A DNA stretch of 43,154 nt from CAZPQV01 sp964588705 (GCA_964588705.1 CAZPQV010000016.1:1-43154); one strand, 5' to 3'; counted from the stretch's first letter, positions 1-8,621 are shown. Program-made: numbers and translations. The notes: a model not told the origin generated them from the sequence alone.

Positions 1-61
1 GCCAGTAAATGAAAAACTCTCTCACGTTTTAATATATATTCTTTCATATTTCAAATATAAA

Positions 62-86
62 AAATCCTTCCGGTTTGGAAGGATTT
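62..86 (-). terminator. Rho-independent terminator after the 120-aa membrane protein gene
   Basis: A perfect 10-bp inverted repeat (AAATCCTTCC / GGAAGGATTT) with a 5-nt loop lies just beyond the stop codon. On the minus strand it is followed by a run of T. It ends the minus-strand transcript that carries the acyl-CoA dehydrogenase and the small membrane protein. Confidence 0.85.
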
Positions 87-92
87 CTGTAT

Positions 93-455
93 TTATTTCA
101 TACTGATGATTTTATCTACCACATATTTGGTATTTCCCCGCCATGGTAAAGTACCGTTATATTCCTTATAATGGAGGTCGAAGTGTTTTCCACTGTTTTG
201 CTCAAGCTGTTTGAAAACCTGTTCGTCTTCCACAGAAAACTCAAATTCATAACTTGTTAAGCCACCGGTTTTTCCCCGTCCGAAACCTTCCTGAATAATC
301 TTGCCCTCATAGGTTTTAAAAACATAACCTTTATGAACAGCATAATTCAGATAACCGGATTTCACGCCTTCACCAAAAACAAAATAGTATTTGTACCAAA
401 CGAAAACGCCCAGAAAAAGCAATACTACTGAAAGGGTTAACCATAGATATTTCAT
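93..455 (-). CDS. Small membrane-anchored protein of unknown function
   Basis: This encodes a 120-aa protein with one hydrophobic N-terminal segment (about residues 2-22) and a polar C-terminal domain of about 95 residues. The segment reads as an uncleaved anchor or signal. The domain carries a K-T-Y-E-G-K pattern seen in short uncharacterised Flavobacteriia proteins that, from memory, are sometimes mislabelled 6-phosphogluconate dehydrogenase; there is no dinucleotide-binding motif here to justify that name. I start at the ATG at 455 rather than the GTG one codon upstream. It lies 12 nt after the acyl-CoA dehydrogenase gene on the same strand and is followed by a terminator, so the two are probably cotranscribed. 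Function unknown. Confidence 0.7.
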   Translation of the reverse strand: MKYLWLTLSVVLLFLGVFVWYKYYFVFGEGVKSGYLNYAVHKGYVFKTYEGKIIQEGFGRGKTGGLTSYEFEFSVEDEQVFKQLEQNSGKHFDLHYKEYNGTLPWRGNTKYVVDKIISMK

Positions 456-467
456 CACGAAATGTTT

Positions 468-1610
468 TTATTTTTTAGCAATAGAACGCGAAATTACAAT
501 TTTCTGAATTTCAGAAGTACCCTCATAAATCTGCGTAATCTTCGCATCTCTCATCATACGTTCTACGTGATATTCTTTTACATATCCGTATCCACCGTGA
601 ATCTGAACTGCTTCAACCGTAGTATCCATCGCAACTTGAGAAGAGTAAAGTTTTGCCATTGCCCCACTTTCAGAGATGTCTTTTCCTTCATCTTTTTCTA
701 CCGCAGCTTTGTAGCAAAGCATTCTTGCAGCTGTAATCTGCGTTGCCATATCAGCAAGTTTGAACGCAATTGCCTGGTGATTGATGATTTCTGTACCGAA
801 AGCTTTTCTTTCTTTAGCATATTTCAGTGCCAGTTCATAAGCTCCTGCAGCAATACCTAAAGCTTGAGAAGCAATACCAATTCTACCACCGTTCAGTACA
901 GCCATTGCAAAGTTGAACCCGAAACCGTCTTCTCCAATTCTGTTTTCTTTAGGAACTTTCACATCTGTGAATAAAAGAGAATGCGTATCACTTCCTCTGA
1001 TTCCCAATTTATCTTCTTTTGGTCCTATTTCGAAACCTTCCCATTCTCGTTCTACGATAAACGCGTTGATTCCTTTGTGTTTTTTCTCAGGATCTGTCTG
1101 CGCGATTACTACGTAATAAGAAGCGTTTCCACCGTTGGTAATCCAGTTTTTTGTACCGTTCAGCAGATAGTGGTCGCCCATATCTATTGCGGTCGTTTTC
1201 TGAGAAGTTGCATCAGAACCGGCTTCCGGCTCAGAAAGCGCAAAAGCACCAATAACTTCACCACTTGCAAGAGGTACAAGATATTTCATCTTCTGCTCTT
1301 CACTTGCAAATTTTTCAATTCCTGCACAAACCAAAGAGTTATTTACCGACATTACAACGGCAGCAGAAGCATCTACTTTAGCGATTTCTTCCATGGCAAG
1401 AACGTAGGAAACGCTGTCCATTCCGGCACCACCGTATTTAGGATCTACCATCATTCCGAGGAAGCCCATCTCTCCCATTTTCTTCACCTGTTCGTGTGGG
1501 AATTTTTGGTCGCGGTCTCTTTCAATCACTCCGGGAAGAAGTTCATTCTGTGCAAAATCTCTTGCAGCCTGCTGAATCATCAAATGCTCTTCAGATAAAT
1601 TAAAGTTCAT
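468..1610 (-). CDS. Acyl-CoA dehydrogenase (short-chain/butyryl type)
   Basis: A 380-aa FAD flavoprotein predicted to catalyse alpha,beta-dehydrogenation of acyl-CoA thioesters in fatty-acid or branched-chain amino-acid oxidation. The three family regions are in order: N-terminal helical domain (EEHLMIQQAARDFA), the middle beta domain with the signature FALSEPEAGSDA and the WITNGG segment, and a C-terminal helical domain. Near the C-terminus QIYEGTSEIQ carries the catalytic-base glutamate at the position used by short-chain and butyryl-CoA dehydrogenases. Length is normal for the family. The gene is divergent from an acyl-CoA synthetase gene, so the pair would activate and then oxidise fatty acids. 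The exact chain-length preference and electron-acceptor partner cannot be read from the sequence. Confidence 0.93.
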   Translation of the reverse strand: MNFNLSEEHLMIQQAARDFAQNELLPGVIERDRDQKFPHEQVKKMGEMGFLGMMVDPKYGGAGMDSVSYVLAMEEIAKVDASAAVVMSVNNSLVCAGIEKFASEEQKMKYLVPLASGEVIGAFALSEPEAGSDATSQKTTAIDMGDHYLLNGTKNWITNGGNASYYVVIAQTDPEKKHKGINAFIVEREWEGFEIGPKEDKLGIRGSDTHSLLFTDVKVPKENRIGEDGFGFNFAMAVLNGGRIGIASQALGIAAGAYELALKYAKERKAFGTEIINHQAIAFKLADMATQITAARMLCYKAAVEKDEGKDISESGAMAKLYSSQVAMDTTVEAVQIHGGYGYVKEYHVERMMRDAKITQIYEGTSEIQKIVISRSIAKK

Positions 1611-1699
1611 AATATAAGTTTATTATTTGATGGTAAAAATACGATATTTAGCAAAATTTAAAAAATAAACTTTTTAAATAAAAATTTAGGAAAAAATCA

Positions 1700-1707
1700 T
1701 ATATTTG
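1700..1707 (+). promoter_or_regulatory. Bacteroidota -7 box for the acyl-CoA synthetase gene
   Basis: TATATTTG matches the Bacteroidota -7 consensus TAnnTTTG and lies 47 nt before the ATG in the divergent intergenic region. No clear -33 TTG is seen at the right spacing. Confidence 0.45.
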
Positions 1708-1754
1708 GTAAAATCAAAAAAAATTAAAATTCCGTTAACATTAAAGTAAATATT

Positions 1755-3530
1755 ATGTCAATAAGAAGATTATTTGATATTGCTCATCACGCCCATGCTA
1801 AATATCCGAAAGATGATATTCTGGTTACTAAATATCATGGGGAATGGAAAAAAACTTCCACTGCAGAATACCTTAACCTTGGAAACCAAATCTCTCGCGG
1901 ATTGCTTCGTTTAGGCATAAAACCCGGCGACAAGATTGCTCTCATCACTACTGCCACACGTACAGAATGGGCAGTAATGGACTTAGGAATTTCACAGATT
2001 GGGGCTGTTTCGGTTCCGGTGTATCCTACAATTTCTTCTGATGACTACAATTACATTTTTAATAATGCGGAGGTAAAACTTTGTTTCCTGTCGGACAGAG
2101 ATCTTCTGAATAAAGTTTTAGCTGTTAAAAACCAAGTACCTTCTTTACAAGGAATTTTCTCTTTCGACCAAATTGATGGTGAACCAAACTGGAAAGAAGT
2201 TCTGGATTTAGGTAAAGACGATTCTACTCAGGGCGAGGTTGAAGACATTATGAAAACTATCAATCCTGAAGATTTGGCTACCATTATCTATACTTCGGGA
2301 ACGACCGGAAAACCAAAAGGGGTAATGCTTACGCACCACAATATTGTTTCGAACGTATTGGCTTCGGATCATAGAGTTCCTAAAAAGAGAGGACTGGACT
2401 ACAAAGACACAAAAATCCTTAGTTTCCTACCAATTTGCCATATTTTCGAGAGAATGCTCTTCTATCTTTATCAGTACAACGGCTACTCGCTATACTTTGC
2501 TGAAAGCATCGATAAAATGGGTGATAATATCAAGGAAGTGCAGCCACACATTATGTCGGTAGTTCCTCGTTTGATTGAAAAGGTTTATGATAAAATCTAC
2601 GACAAAGGAACCAGTGCCGGAGGTCTGAAATCTAAAATTTTCCTTTGGGCTCTTGGTGTGAACAAGGCGAAAAAGAAAATCGGTAAACCTTCCGGAATTA
2701 AAGAAATCATTGCTGATAAACTTGTATTCAGTAAGTGGAGAGAAGGTTTGGGCGGAAATATCATCACGCTTGTATCCGGCTCTGCAGCACTTTCTGCACG
2801 TCTGAATAATATGTTCCAAAATGCAGGAATCCCTATTCTTGAAGGATATGGACTTACCGAAACTTCTCCTGTAATTTCTGTAAACTCAATGGACAGAATG
2901 AAAGTTGGAACCGTTGGACACCCTTTAGATAATCTTGATGTAAAAATTCAGGCAGATGGCGAAATTACCGTGAAAGGACCAAGCATCTTTAAAGGATATT
3001 TCAAAAATGAGGAAATGAGCAAAGAAGCATTTACTGAAGATGGCTATTTCAAAACCGGTGATATCGGACATATCGATGAAGAAGGATTCCTACATATTAC
3101 CGACCGTAAAAAAGAAATGTTCAAAACTTCAGGTGGTAAATATATTGCACCGCAGGTGATTGAAAATATGGCGAAAGCATCCAAATTCATTGAGCAGATT
3201 ATGGTGGTTGGTGACGGCGAAAAAATGCCGTGCGCATTGGTACAACCGGATTTCAACTTTGTAAAAGGATGGATTCAGCGCAAAGGTCACAAAATTGGTG
3301 ACACTCCGGCTGAAATGGCAGCGAGCCCTGAGCTGAAGGCAAGAATTGAAAAAGAAATCGAATACCTGAACACCAAACTTGGAAACTGGGAACAGATTAA
3401 GAAAATTGAACTGACACCTGATGTTTGGAGTATCGACGACGGATTGCTTACACCAACGCTGAAGTTGAAGCGTAAAGCGATCAAAGAAAAATACATCGAC
3501 CTTTACAACAGAATGTATGGTCATTCTTAA
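1755..3530 (+). CDS. Long-chain fatty acid--CoA ligase (AMP-forming, FadD15-like)
   Basis: A 591-aa member of the ANL adenylate-forming superfamily, predicted to activate long-chain fatty acids to acyl-CoA through an acyl-AMP intermediate. The P-loop-like core motif TIIYTSGTTGKPKGVM is near residue 178. The A5 motif GYGLTETSP is near residue 370 and the TGDIG aspartate motif near 435. The C-terminal hinge reads DRKKEMFKTSGGKYI, with the conserved aspartate-arginine of the family. Length and the long insertion before the A5 motif fit the bacterial FACL/FadD15 group rather than short-chain ligases. It is monocistronic: its own promoter box lies upstream and a strong terminator follows at once. 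The divergent acyl-CoA dehydrogenase is a plausible pathway partner. Confidence 0.94.
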   Translation: MSIRRLFDIAHHAHAKYPKDDILVTKYHGEWKKTSTAEYLNLGNQISRGLLRLGIKPGDKIALITTATRTEWAVMDLGISQIGAVSVPVYPTISSDDYNYIFNNAEVKLCFLSDRDLLNKVLAVKNQVPSLQGIFSFDQIDGEPNWKEVLDLGKDDSTQGEVEDIMKTINPEDLATIIYTSGTTGKPKGVMLTHHNIVSNVLASDHRVPKKRGLDYKDTKILSFLPICHIFERMLFYLYQYNGYSLYFAESIDKMGDNIKEVQPHIMSVVPRLIEKVYDKIYDKGTSAGGLKSKIFLWALGVNKAKKKIGKPSGIKEIIADKLVFSKWREGLGGNIITLVSGSAALSARLNNMFQNAGIPILEGYGLTETSPVISVNSMDRMKVGTVGHPLDNLDVKIQADGEITVKGPSIFKGYFKNEEMSKEAFTEDGYFKTGDIGHIDEEGFLHITDRKKEMFKTSGGKYIAPQVIENMAKASKFIEQIMVVGDGEKMPCALVQPDFNFVKGWIQRKGHKIGDTPAEMAASPELKARIEKEIEYLNTKLGNWEQIKKIELTPDVWSIDDGLLTPTLKLKRKAIKEKYIDLYNRMYGHS

Positions 3531-3536
3531 AACAAT

Positions 3537-3564
3537 AAAGGCTGCCAAAAGGCAGCCTTTTTTT
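3537..3564 (+). terminator. Rho-independent terminator after the acyl-CoA synthetase gene
   Basis: A 10-bp perfect stem (AAAGGCTGCC / GGCAGCCTTT) with an AAAA loop is followed by a T run. It starts 6 nt past the stop codon. It separates this gene from the converging Nif3/zinc-ribbon operon. Confidence 0.92.
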
Positions 3565-3580
3565 ATCGATTTAGTAATGA

Positions 3581-4360
3581 TTAAAACTTAATCACTTCAT
3601 TCATTTTTTCAGTTTCTTCAGCAACCAAATCATCATCTACAAGGATTTTTCCTGAATGCTCGTCGATAATAATTTTCTTTCTCTGAGCAATTTCCATTTG
3701 CTTTTGTGGAGGAACTGTGAAGAAAGAACCTTTTGGCGCACCTCTCTCAAGCCCAACAACTGCAAGACCGTTGATAGAGTTCTCACGGATTCTTTGGTAA
3801 GATTTAAGAAGTCTTTCATCAATTTTAGAGGCGAACTCTTTCGATTTATCCAGAAGATATTCTTCCTCTTTCTGAGTTTCTGCTACAAGACCGTCCAGTT
3901 CTTCTTTCTTGAACTTAAGGTGTTCTTTCAGTTCAGAAATCTTATCTGTAAGCTCAGTTAAAGTTTCGTTTTTATGCTCAATTTTTGCGCCGAATTCTTT
4001 AATTCTTTTTTCAGCAAGCTGCACTTCAAGTTCCTGATACTCAATCTCTTTTGCTAATGCTTCAAACTCTTTATTGTTTCTTACATTATCCTGCTGAGTT
4101 TTATATTTGTCCATCAAAGTTTTAGCGTGGTTAATCAGTTCGTTCTTCGCATTGATCTCGTCGTTTTGTTCTTTGATTTCACCTTCATATTTGGATGCTC
4201 TTTTTTCAAGACCTTCAATTTCAATTTCCAGATCTTCTACTTCGATCGGAAGTTCACCTCTGGTATTGCGAATTTCATCAAGTCTCGAGTCGATGATCTG
4301 AAGATCATAAAGTGCTCTTAGTTTTTCTTCAACTGAAATTTCGGTTGTTTTCTTAGCCAT
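3581..4360 (-). CDS. Coiled-coil protein of the DUF164/C4 zinc-ribbon family with a cysteine-less ribbon
   Basis: A 259-aa cytosolic protein. Residues about 5-185 form a long charged coiled coil. The C-terminal 60 residues align by eye with the C4-type zinc ribbon of the DUF164/CT398 family: the PPQ-xx-EI and KKIII-xxx-GKIL framework is intact. The four positions where family members carry the two zinc-binding CxxC pairs read P, S, D and S (in GAPKGSFF and DEHSGKIL). The protein has no cysteine there, so it should not bind zinc. It starts 4 nt after the Nif3-like gene on the same strand, a pairing I recall as common in Bacteroidota. The role is unknown; family members have been linked to export or flagellar functions elsewhere, which does not transfer here. 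Confidence 0.85.
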   Translation of the reverse strand: MAKKTTEISVEEKLRALYDLQIIDSRLDEIRNTRGELPIEVEDLEIEIEGLEKRASKYEGEIKEQNDEINAKNELINHAKTLMDKYKTQQDNVRNNKEFEALAKEIEYQELEVQLAEKRIKEFGAKIEHKNETLTELTDKISELKEHLKFKKEELDGLVAETQKEEEYLLDKSKEFASKIDERLLKSYQRIRENSINGLAVVGLERGAPKGSFFTVPPQKQMEIAQRKKIIIDEHSGKILVDDDLVAEETEKMNEVIKF

Positions 4361-4364
4361 ATTT

Positions 4365-5462
4365 TTATAAAAAATAATTTACAGGATTAGTATTTTCCTC
4401 AGATTTTGAGATTGCAAATTTAGGAAATTTTTCCGACAATATATCAAATAATTGTTGAGTTACAAACTGTTCCGACTCATAATGTCCAATGTCGCAGATG
4501 AGCATTCTGTTTTCTGCCTGAAAAAAATCGTGATATTTAATGTCTCCTGTAAGATAAGCATCACAATTCTTTGACATTGCAACCCTGATTCCGCTGGCGC
4601 CACTGCCTCCCAAAACGCCTACTCTTTTCACTTTCTTTCCAGTGATTGCCGAATGTCTGATAACTTTCAGATTAAACTTTTCTTTTACTAAATGAAGGAA
4701 ATCTGCCTCTTCCATTTCATTTTCAAAATCACCAAAACGCCCCAATCCGGAATATTGATTTTCATTTTCGAGACTGTAAATCTGATATGCAACCTCTTCG
4801 TACGGATGTGCCGCCTTCATAGCTGCAACAATTTTATTTTGCTTAAATGATTCAAAAATAAATGAAACCATTTGTTCATCCGCCTTTTCCCTTACATTAT
4901 AAGTTCCTGAAAACGGATCGGAACCTTCTCCGGGCCTGAAAGTTCCCGTTCCGGAAACAGAAAAACTGCACTCGTCATAAAACCCAATATTTCCTGCGCC
5001 GGCTTCAAACAGAGCATCTTTCAAATTTTCTGCATGATCGGACGGAACGTAAACTACAATCTGCTTAAGATTATTTTCTTTAGGCATCAAAACCTGTTGA
5101 TTTTTCAAGCCAAGTTCCTCACAAATTCGAAAATTCACACCAAAAAAATCGTTATCAAATACCGTGTGAAGTGCATAAATTGCAATTTTATTTTCAATAG
5201 CTTTAAGAACCGAGCGCTCAACGTAATTTTTTCCCGTTAAAGATTTCAATCCGGAAAATATAATTGGATGAAAGCAAAAGATTAGGTTTAATCCTTTTGA
5301 AATGGCTTCATCTACGACATTTTCAAGCGCATCGTGGCAAACCAAAATTCCTGTCACTTCCCTTTCCGGATTTCCACAAAGCAGCCCGACATTATCAAAA
5401 TCTTCCGCTTGCGGCATCGAAAATCGATTTTCTATTTCCGAAATTACTTCAATTAACTTCAT
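4365..5462 (-). CDS. Nif3-like dinuclear metal centre protein (DUF34/NIF3)
   Basis: A 365-aa protein of the Nif3/YbgI family, which forms hexameric toroids with a two-metal site; the cellular substrate is not settled. It has the N-terminal half (DNVGLLCGNP), the inserted PII-like middle domain typical of the long form (about residues 130-235), and the C-terminal half ending with DIGHYESEQF, which supplies the late His and Glu ligands. The first metal motif, usually HHP, reads FHP here (F64-H65-P66), so one expected histidine ligand is replaced by phenylalanine. HTVFDND keeps the aspartate of the next motif. It is first in an operon with the DUF164-like gene, 4 nt apart. Confidence 0.92.
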   Translation of the reverse strand: MKLIEVISEIENRFSMPQAEDFDNVGLLCGNPEREVTGILVCHDALENVVDEAISKGLNLIFCFHPIIFSGLKSLTGKNYVERSVLKAIENKIAIYALHTVFDNDFFGVNFRICEELGLKNQQVLMPKENNLKQIVVYVPSDHAENLKDALFEAGAGNIGFYDECSFSVSGTGTFRPGEGSDPFSGTYNVREKADEQMVSFIFESFKQNKIVAAMKAAHPYEEVAYQIYSLENENQYSGLGRFGDFENEMEEADFLHLVKEKFNLKVIRHSAITGKKVKRVGVLGGSGASGIRVAMSKNCDAYLTGDIKYHDFFQAENRMLICDIGHYESEQFVTQQLFDILSEKFPKFAISKSEENTNPVNYFL

Positions 5463-5467
5463 TTTAC

Positions 5468-5475
5468 TAAGTTTG
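5468..5475 (+). promoter_or_regulatory. -7 box for the K+ channel gene
   Basis: TAAGTTTG fits TAnnTTTG and lies 37 nt before the chosen ATG, in the short divergent gap after the Nif3 start codon. No -33 partner was seen. Confidence 0.4.
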
Positions 5476-5512
5476 CAACGAAATTAGGAATTATTTCTTA
5501 AAAACATTTGTG

Positions 5513-6361
5513 ATGCCGGAAGATATCCTCATTGAGAAAGAACACAATTACATCCCCGAACGCAAGAAATGGAAACGCCAGATGTTTCGCATTATTTACC
5601 GTGCAGATACACCTCTGGGAAGGTTGTTTGACATTTGTTTGCTGATACTTATTTTCCTAAGCACTTTTATCGTTATGATGGAAAGTGTGCCTTCGTTTGA
5701 CCTGAAGTATCACACGGCGTTTGTGGTAATGGAGGTAATTATCTCGATTATTTTCACCATCGAATATATTCTTCGAATTATTACAATCCGGAATAAAAGA
5801 GCCTATATTTTCAGTTTTTACGGCATTATTGACCTTCTCGCCATTGTTCCGTTTTACCTGAGTTTATTCTTCCCGGTTACGAAATTCTTCCTAATCATCC
5901 GAATGCTGAGAATGTTAAGGATTTTCAGAATTATGAACCTTCTCGACTTTATGAATGACGGTTATCTCCTCATTCGAGCGATGAAGAATTCATCAAGAAA
6001 AATCTATATTTTTCTTCTTTTTCTGATGATTTTTTCTGTTATCGTTGGATCGATGATGTACATGGTAGAGGGCCATAAAGAAGGTTTTGAAAGTATTCCT
6101 CAGAGTATTTACTGGGCGGTGGTAACGGTTACGACGGTTGGTTATGGCGACGTTTCACCAACTACTCCTTTAGGAAAATTCTTCGCTATCGTTCTGATGC
6201 TTGCAGGTTACTCGATTATTGCGGTTCCTACCGGAATCGTTACCGCAGAAATGCGTAATAAAAGACAGATTTGGGAAAAAGTGTGCCCAAGATGTAATAA
6301 TCATGACGTTGATGACGATGCGAATTACTGCAAAAAATGCGGAGAAAGAATTGAAGATTAA
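5513..6361 (+). CDS. Voltage-gated-type potassium channel with C-terminal zinc ribbon
   Basis: A 282-aa inner-membrane protein of the voltage-gated ion channel superfamily. Six membrane segments can be drawn. The S4 helix reads RMLRMLRIFRIM, with an arginine every third residue, as in voltage sensors. The pore loop contains the K+ selectivity filter TTVGYGD between S5 and S6. After S6 there is a short cytosolic tail ending in two CxxC pairs (CPRC and CKKC about 16 residues apart), a zinc-ribbon module. I start at the ATG at 5513; a GTG one codon earlier is possible. Its TAA stop overlaps the TAA stop of the converging patatin gene. K+ conduction is well supported; the gating signal is not. 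Confidence 0.92.
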   Translation: MPEDILIEKEHNYIPERKKWKRQMFRIIYRADTPLGRLFDICLLILIFLSTFIVMMESVPSFDLKYHTAFVVMEVIISIIFTIEYILRIITIRNKRAYIFSFYGIIDLLAIVPFYLSLFFPVTKFFLIIRMLRMLRIFRIMNLLDFMNDGYLLIRAMKNSSRKIYIFLLFLMIFSVIVGSMMYMVEGHKEGFESIPQSIYWAVVTVTTVGYGDVSPTTPLGKFFAIVLMLAGYSIIAVPTGIVTAEMRNKRQIWEKVCPRCNNHDVDDDANYCKKCGERIED

Positions 6362-7128
6362 ATCAGGTTTTCACTGTAAGATTTCTTTGCGGCATCGTAT
6401 CCGATTTTAAAAATCTCATCCATTCTGGTTTTTTTTGTCTCAAACATATTATAATTCATCAGTTCTGTTGGATTGATGAACCAATCGCAATAAGTTGATT
6501 TTCCCTGTTCTGCCTGAGTTGTCATAAGGTCATAAGCTCGGGAAGTCACATCAATAAGCGATTTCAGATCTGTACTCTTAATCTATTTTTGGGATGAAAA
6601 ATAAACACCTATTATTTTTTTAGCAGCGTATTTAAGGACATCAGCAGGGAAATTATTGAGAATGCCGCCATCATTATAAAGTTCGTCCCCAATTTTGTAG
6701 GGCGTTGCAACCATGGGAACTGCACAGGAAGCGATTACGGCATCTACAACTTTTACTTTACCTCCAAAAACCTCAAGCTTTCCCGAAACAATATTGGTGG
6801 CGGTGATGTAGACTTTCTTACTAAGATCATCAATGACCATGTCTTCAAAAATTGGCTCAAGATATTTCTTGAAAACATCCGACTGTATGAATCCTCCGCC
6901 TTTTAGCAATGCAAAATGATTCCACTTAAAGAAATACACCGATTTGAAAAATTCCACAATTTCTTCCGGAGTTTTTCCCACAGCATAAAGTGTGGCAACA
7001 ATTGCACCTGCACTTGTTCCTGCCAAAACATCGGGTTCTATTTTCTTTTCATTAAGAAATTTAATGACTCCGGCATGAGCAATTCCTTTGGATCCTCCAC
7101 CGGAAAGCGCCAGTCCTAAATTGTACAT
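6358..7128 (-). pseudogene. Patatin-like phospholipase interrupted by an in-frame amber codon
   Basis: The first 181 codons (6583-7128) encode a patatin-family serine lipase. They carry the glycine-rich oxyanion motif GGGSKG (residues 10-15), the nucleophile in GTSAG (Ser39) and the catalytic Asp in NDGG (Asp153). Codon 182 is TAG (6583-6585). The same frame then continues with 74 more codons, through VTSRAYDLM and a tail ending SENLI, to TAA at 6358. That tail looks like the normal C-terminal helices of the family. One substitution or base-call error therefore splits the gene. The truncated product keeps all catalytic residues and might still be active. The distal TAA overlaps the stop of the opposite-strand K+ channel gene. 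Confidence 0.85.
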
Positions 7129-7156
7129 TTCTGTAAGTTTTATGTAAAATTAGAGA

Positions 7157-7179
7157 AACCACAGATAATACCTGTGGTT
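7157..7179 (-). terminator. Hairpin after lpdA
   Basis: An 8-bp perfect stem (AACCACAG / CTGTGGTT) with a 7-nt loop lies between lpdA and the patatin gene. The following T content on the minus strand is modest, so it may be a weak or processed terminator. Confidence 0.5.
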
Positions 7180-7203
7180 CCCTTTATTAATTTTCAATCT
7201 ATT

Positions 7204-8595
7204 TTAAATATGAATCACTTCGCCATAAGCAGCCGCAGCAGCTTCCATAATCGCTTCTGAAACGGTTGGATGCGGGTGAATAGATTTAATGATTTCGTGA
7301 CCGGTAGTCTCCAGTTTACGTGCAACTACAGCTTCAGCAATCATATCGGTAACGCCTTCCCCAACCATATGACAACCCAGCCATTCACCGTATTTTGCGT
7401 CAAAAATTACTTTGATAAAACCATCGGTATTTCCGTTTGCTGTTGCTTTTCCTGATGCCGAAAGTGGAAATTTACCAACTTTCAGTTCGTAACCTTTTTC
7501 TTTCGCCTGTTTTTCAGTAAGACCTACAGACGCTACTTCCGGAGAACAATAGGTACAACCTGGAATATTTCCGTAATCTATTTTTTCAATATGCAGACCT
7601 TTGATTTTTTCAACACAGGTTATTCCCTCTGCCGAAGCAACGTGTGCCAGTGCCTGAGTTGGGATGATATCACCAATTGCATAATATCCCGGAACAGAAG
7701 TTTCGTACCATTCATTCACCAATACTCTTCCTTTATCGGTTTGAATGCCCACTTCTTCAAGTCCAATACCTTCAATATTAGCAGTAATTCCAACGGCAGA
7801 AAGCAGAATATCTGCCTCTAAAGTTTCTTCACCTTTCGCAGTCTTTACTTTTGCTTTTACACCTTCTCCCGAAGTATCCACGGATTCAACAGAAGAATTC
7901 TTCATAATACTGATACCTGCTTTTTTCAAAGATTTTTCAAGGTGTTTTGAAATTTCTTCATCTTCCACCGGAACGATATTCGGCATAAATTCTACAATCG
8001 TCACTTTCGTTCCCATTGCATTATAGAAATCTGCAAACTCAACTCCGATTGCTCCGGAACCTACAACAATCATAGATTTCGGCTGCTCAGGAAGTGAAAG
8101 TGCCTGTCTGTAACCAATGACTTTTTTGCCGTCTTGAGGAAGGTTTGGCAATTCTCTGGAACGCGCACCCGTGGCGATAATAATATGGCTTGCAGTATAT
8201 TCAGTTATTTTACCATCGTTATCGGTAACATCAATTTTTTTGCCCGGTTTTACCTTGGCAGTTCCCATGATAACATCAATTTTGTTTTTCTTCATCAGGA
8301 AAGAGATTCCGCCGCTCATTTTAGATGCAACACCTCTACTTCTCTGAATTACTTTAGAAAAATCAAAACCAGGATTTTCAACTTTATTCAAACCGTAATC
8401 CTCTGCATGATTTAAATAATTGAAAACATGAGCAGACTTCAAAAGTGCTTTAGTAGGAATACAACCCCAGTTGAAACAGATTCCGCCAAGATTTTCTTTT
8501 TCTACAATTGCAGTATTAAAACCTAACTGAGATGCTCTGATTGCGGTAACATAACCTCCGGGACCACTCCCGACAACAATGATATCGTAGTTCAT
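7204..8595 (-). CDS. lpdA: Dihydrolipoyl dehydrogenase (E3)
   Basis: A 463-aa flavoenzyme that reoxidises the dihydrolipoyl group of 2-oxo-acid dehydrogenase E2 subunits with NAD+. Visible motifs in order: the FAD Rossmann motif GSGPGG (residues 9-14), the redox-active disulfide GGICFNWGCIPTK (Cys40 and Cys45), the NAD-binding GSGAIG near 178, the second FAD motif AIGD near 310, and the C-terminal interface HPHPTVSE with the catalytic His-Glu pair. Length is normal. It is transcribed alone from a minus-strand promoter box at 8614-8621. The fused E1 gene lies about 600 bp upstream on the same strand and is a likely partner, although a small plus-strand gene separates them. E2 is not in the window. 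Confidence 0.96.
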   Translation of the reverse strand: MNYDIIVVGSGPGGYVTAIRASQLGFNTAIVEKENLGGICFNWGCIPTKALLKSAHVFNYLNHAEDYGLNKVENPGFDFSKVIQRSRGVASKMSGGISFLMKKNKIDVIMGTAKVKPGKKIDVTDNDGKITEYTASHIIIATGARSRELPNLPQDGKKVIGYRQALSLPEQPKSMIVVGSGAIGVEFADFYNAMGTKVTIVEFMPNIVPVEDEEISKHLEKSLKKAGISIMKNSSVESVDTSGEGVKAKVKTAKGEETLEADILLSAVGITANIEGIGLEEVGIQTDKGRVLVNEWYETSVPGYYAIGDIIPTQALAHVASAEGITCVEKIKGLHIEKIDYGNIPGCTYCSPEVASVGLTEKQAKEKGYELKVGKFPLSASGKATANGNTDGFIKVIFDAKYGEWLGCHMVGEGVTDMIAEAVVARKLETTGHEIIKSIHPHPTVSEAIMEAAAAAYGEVIHI

Positions 8596-8613
8596 TTTTT
8601 TAAATTTTGATTA

Positions 8614-8621
8614 CAAAAATA
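8614..8621 (-). promoter_or_regulatory. -7 box for lpdA
   Basis: On the minus strand this reads TATTTTTG, a TAnnTTTG match 19 nt before the lpdA start codon. No -33 box was recognised. Confidence 0.45.

Noticed and set aside
93..455. Naming the small membrane protein 6-phosphogluconate dehydrogenase
   Set aside because: 120 residues with no Rossmann motif; this is a propagated database label rather than a function visible in the sequence.
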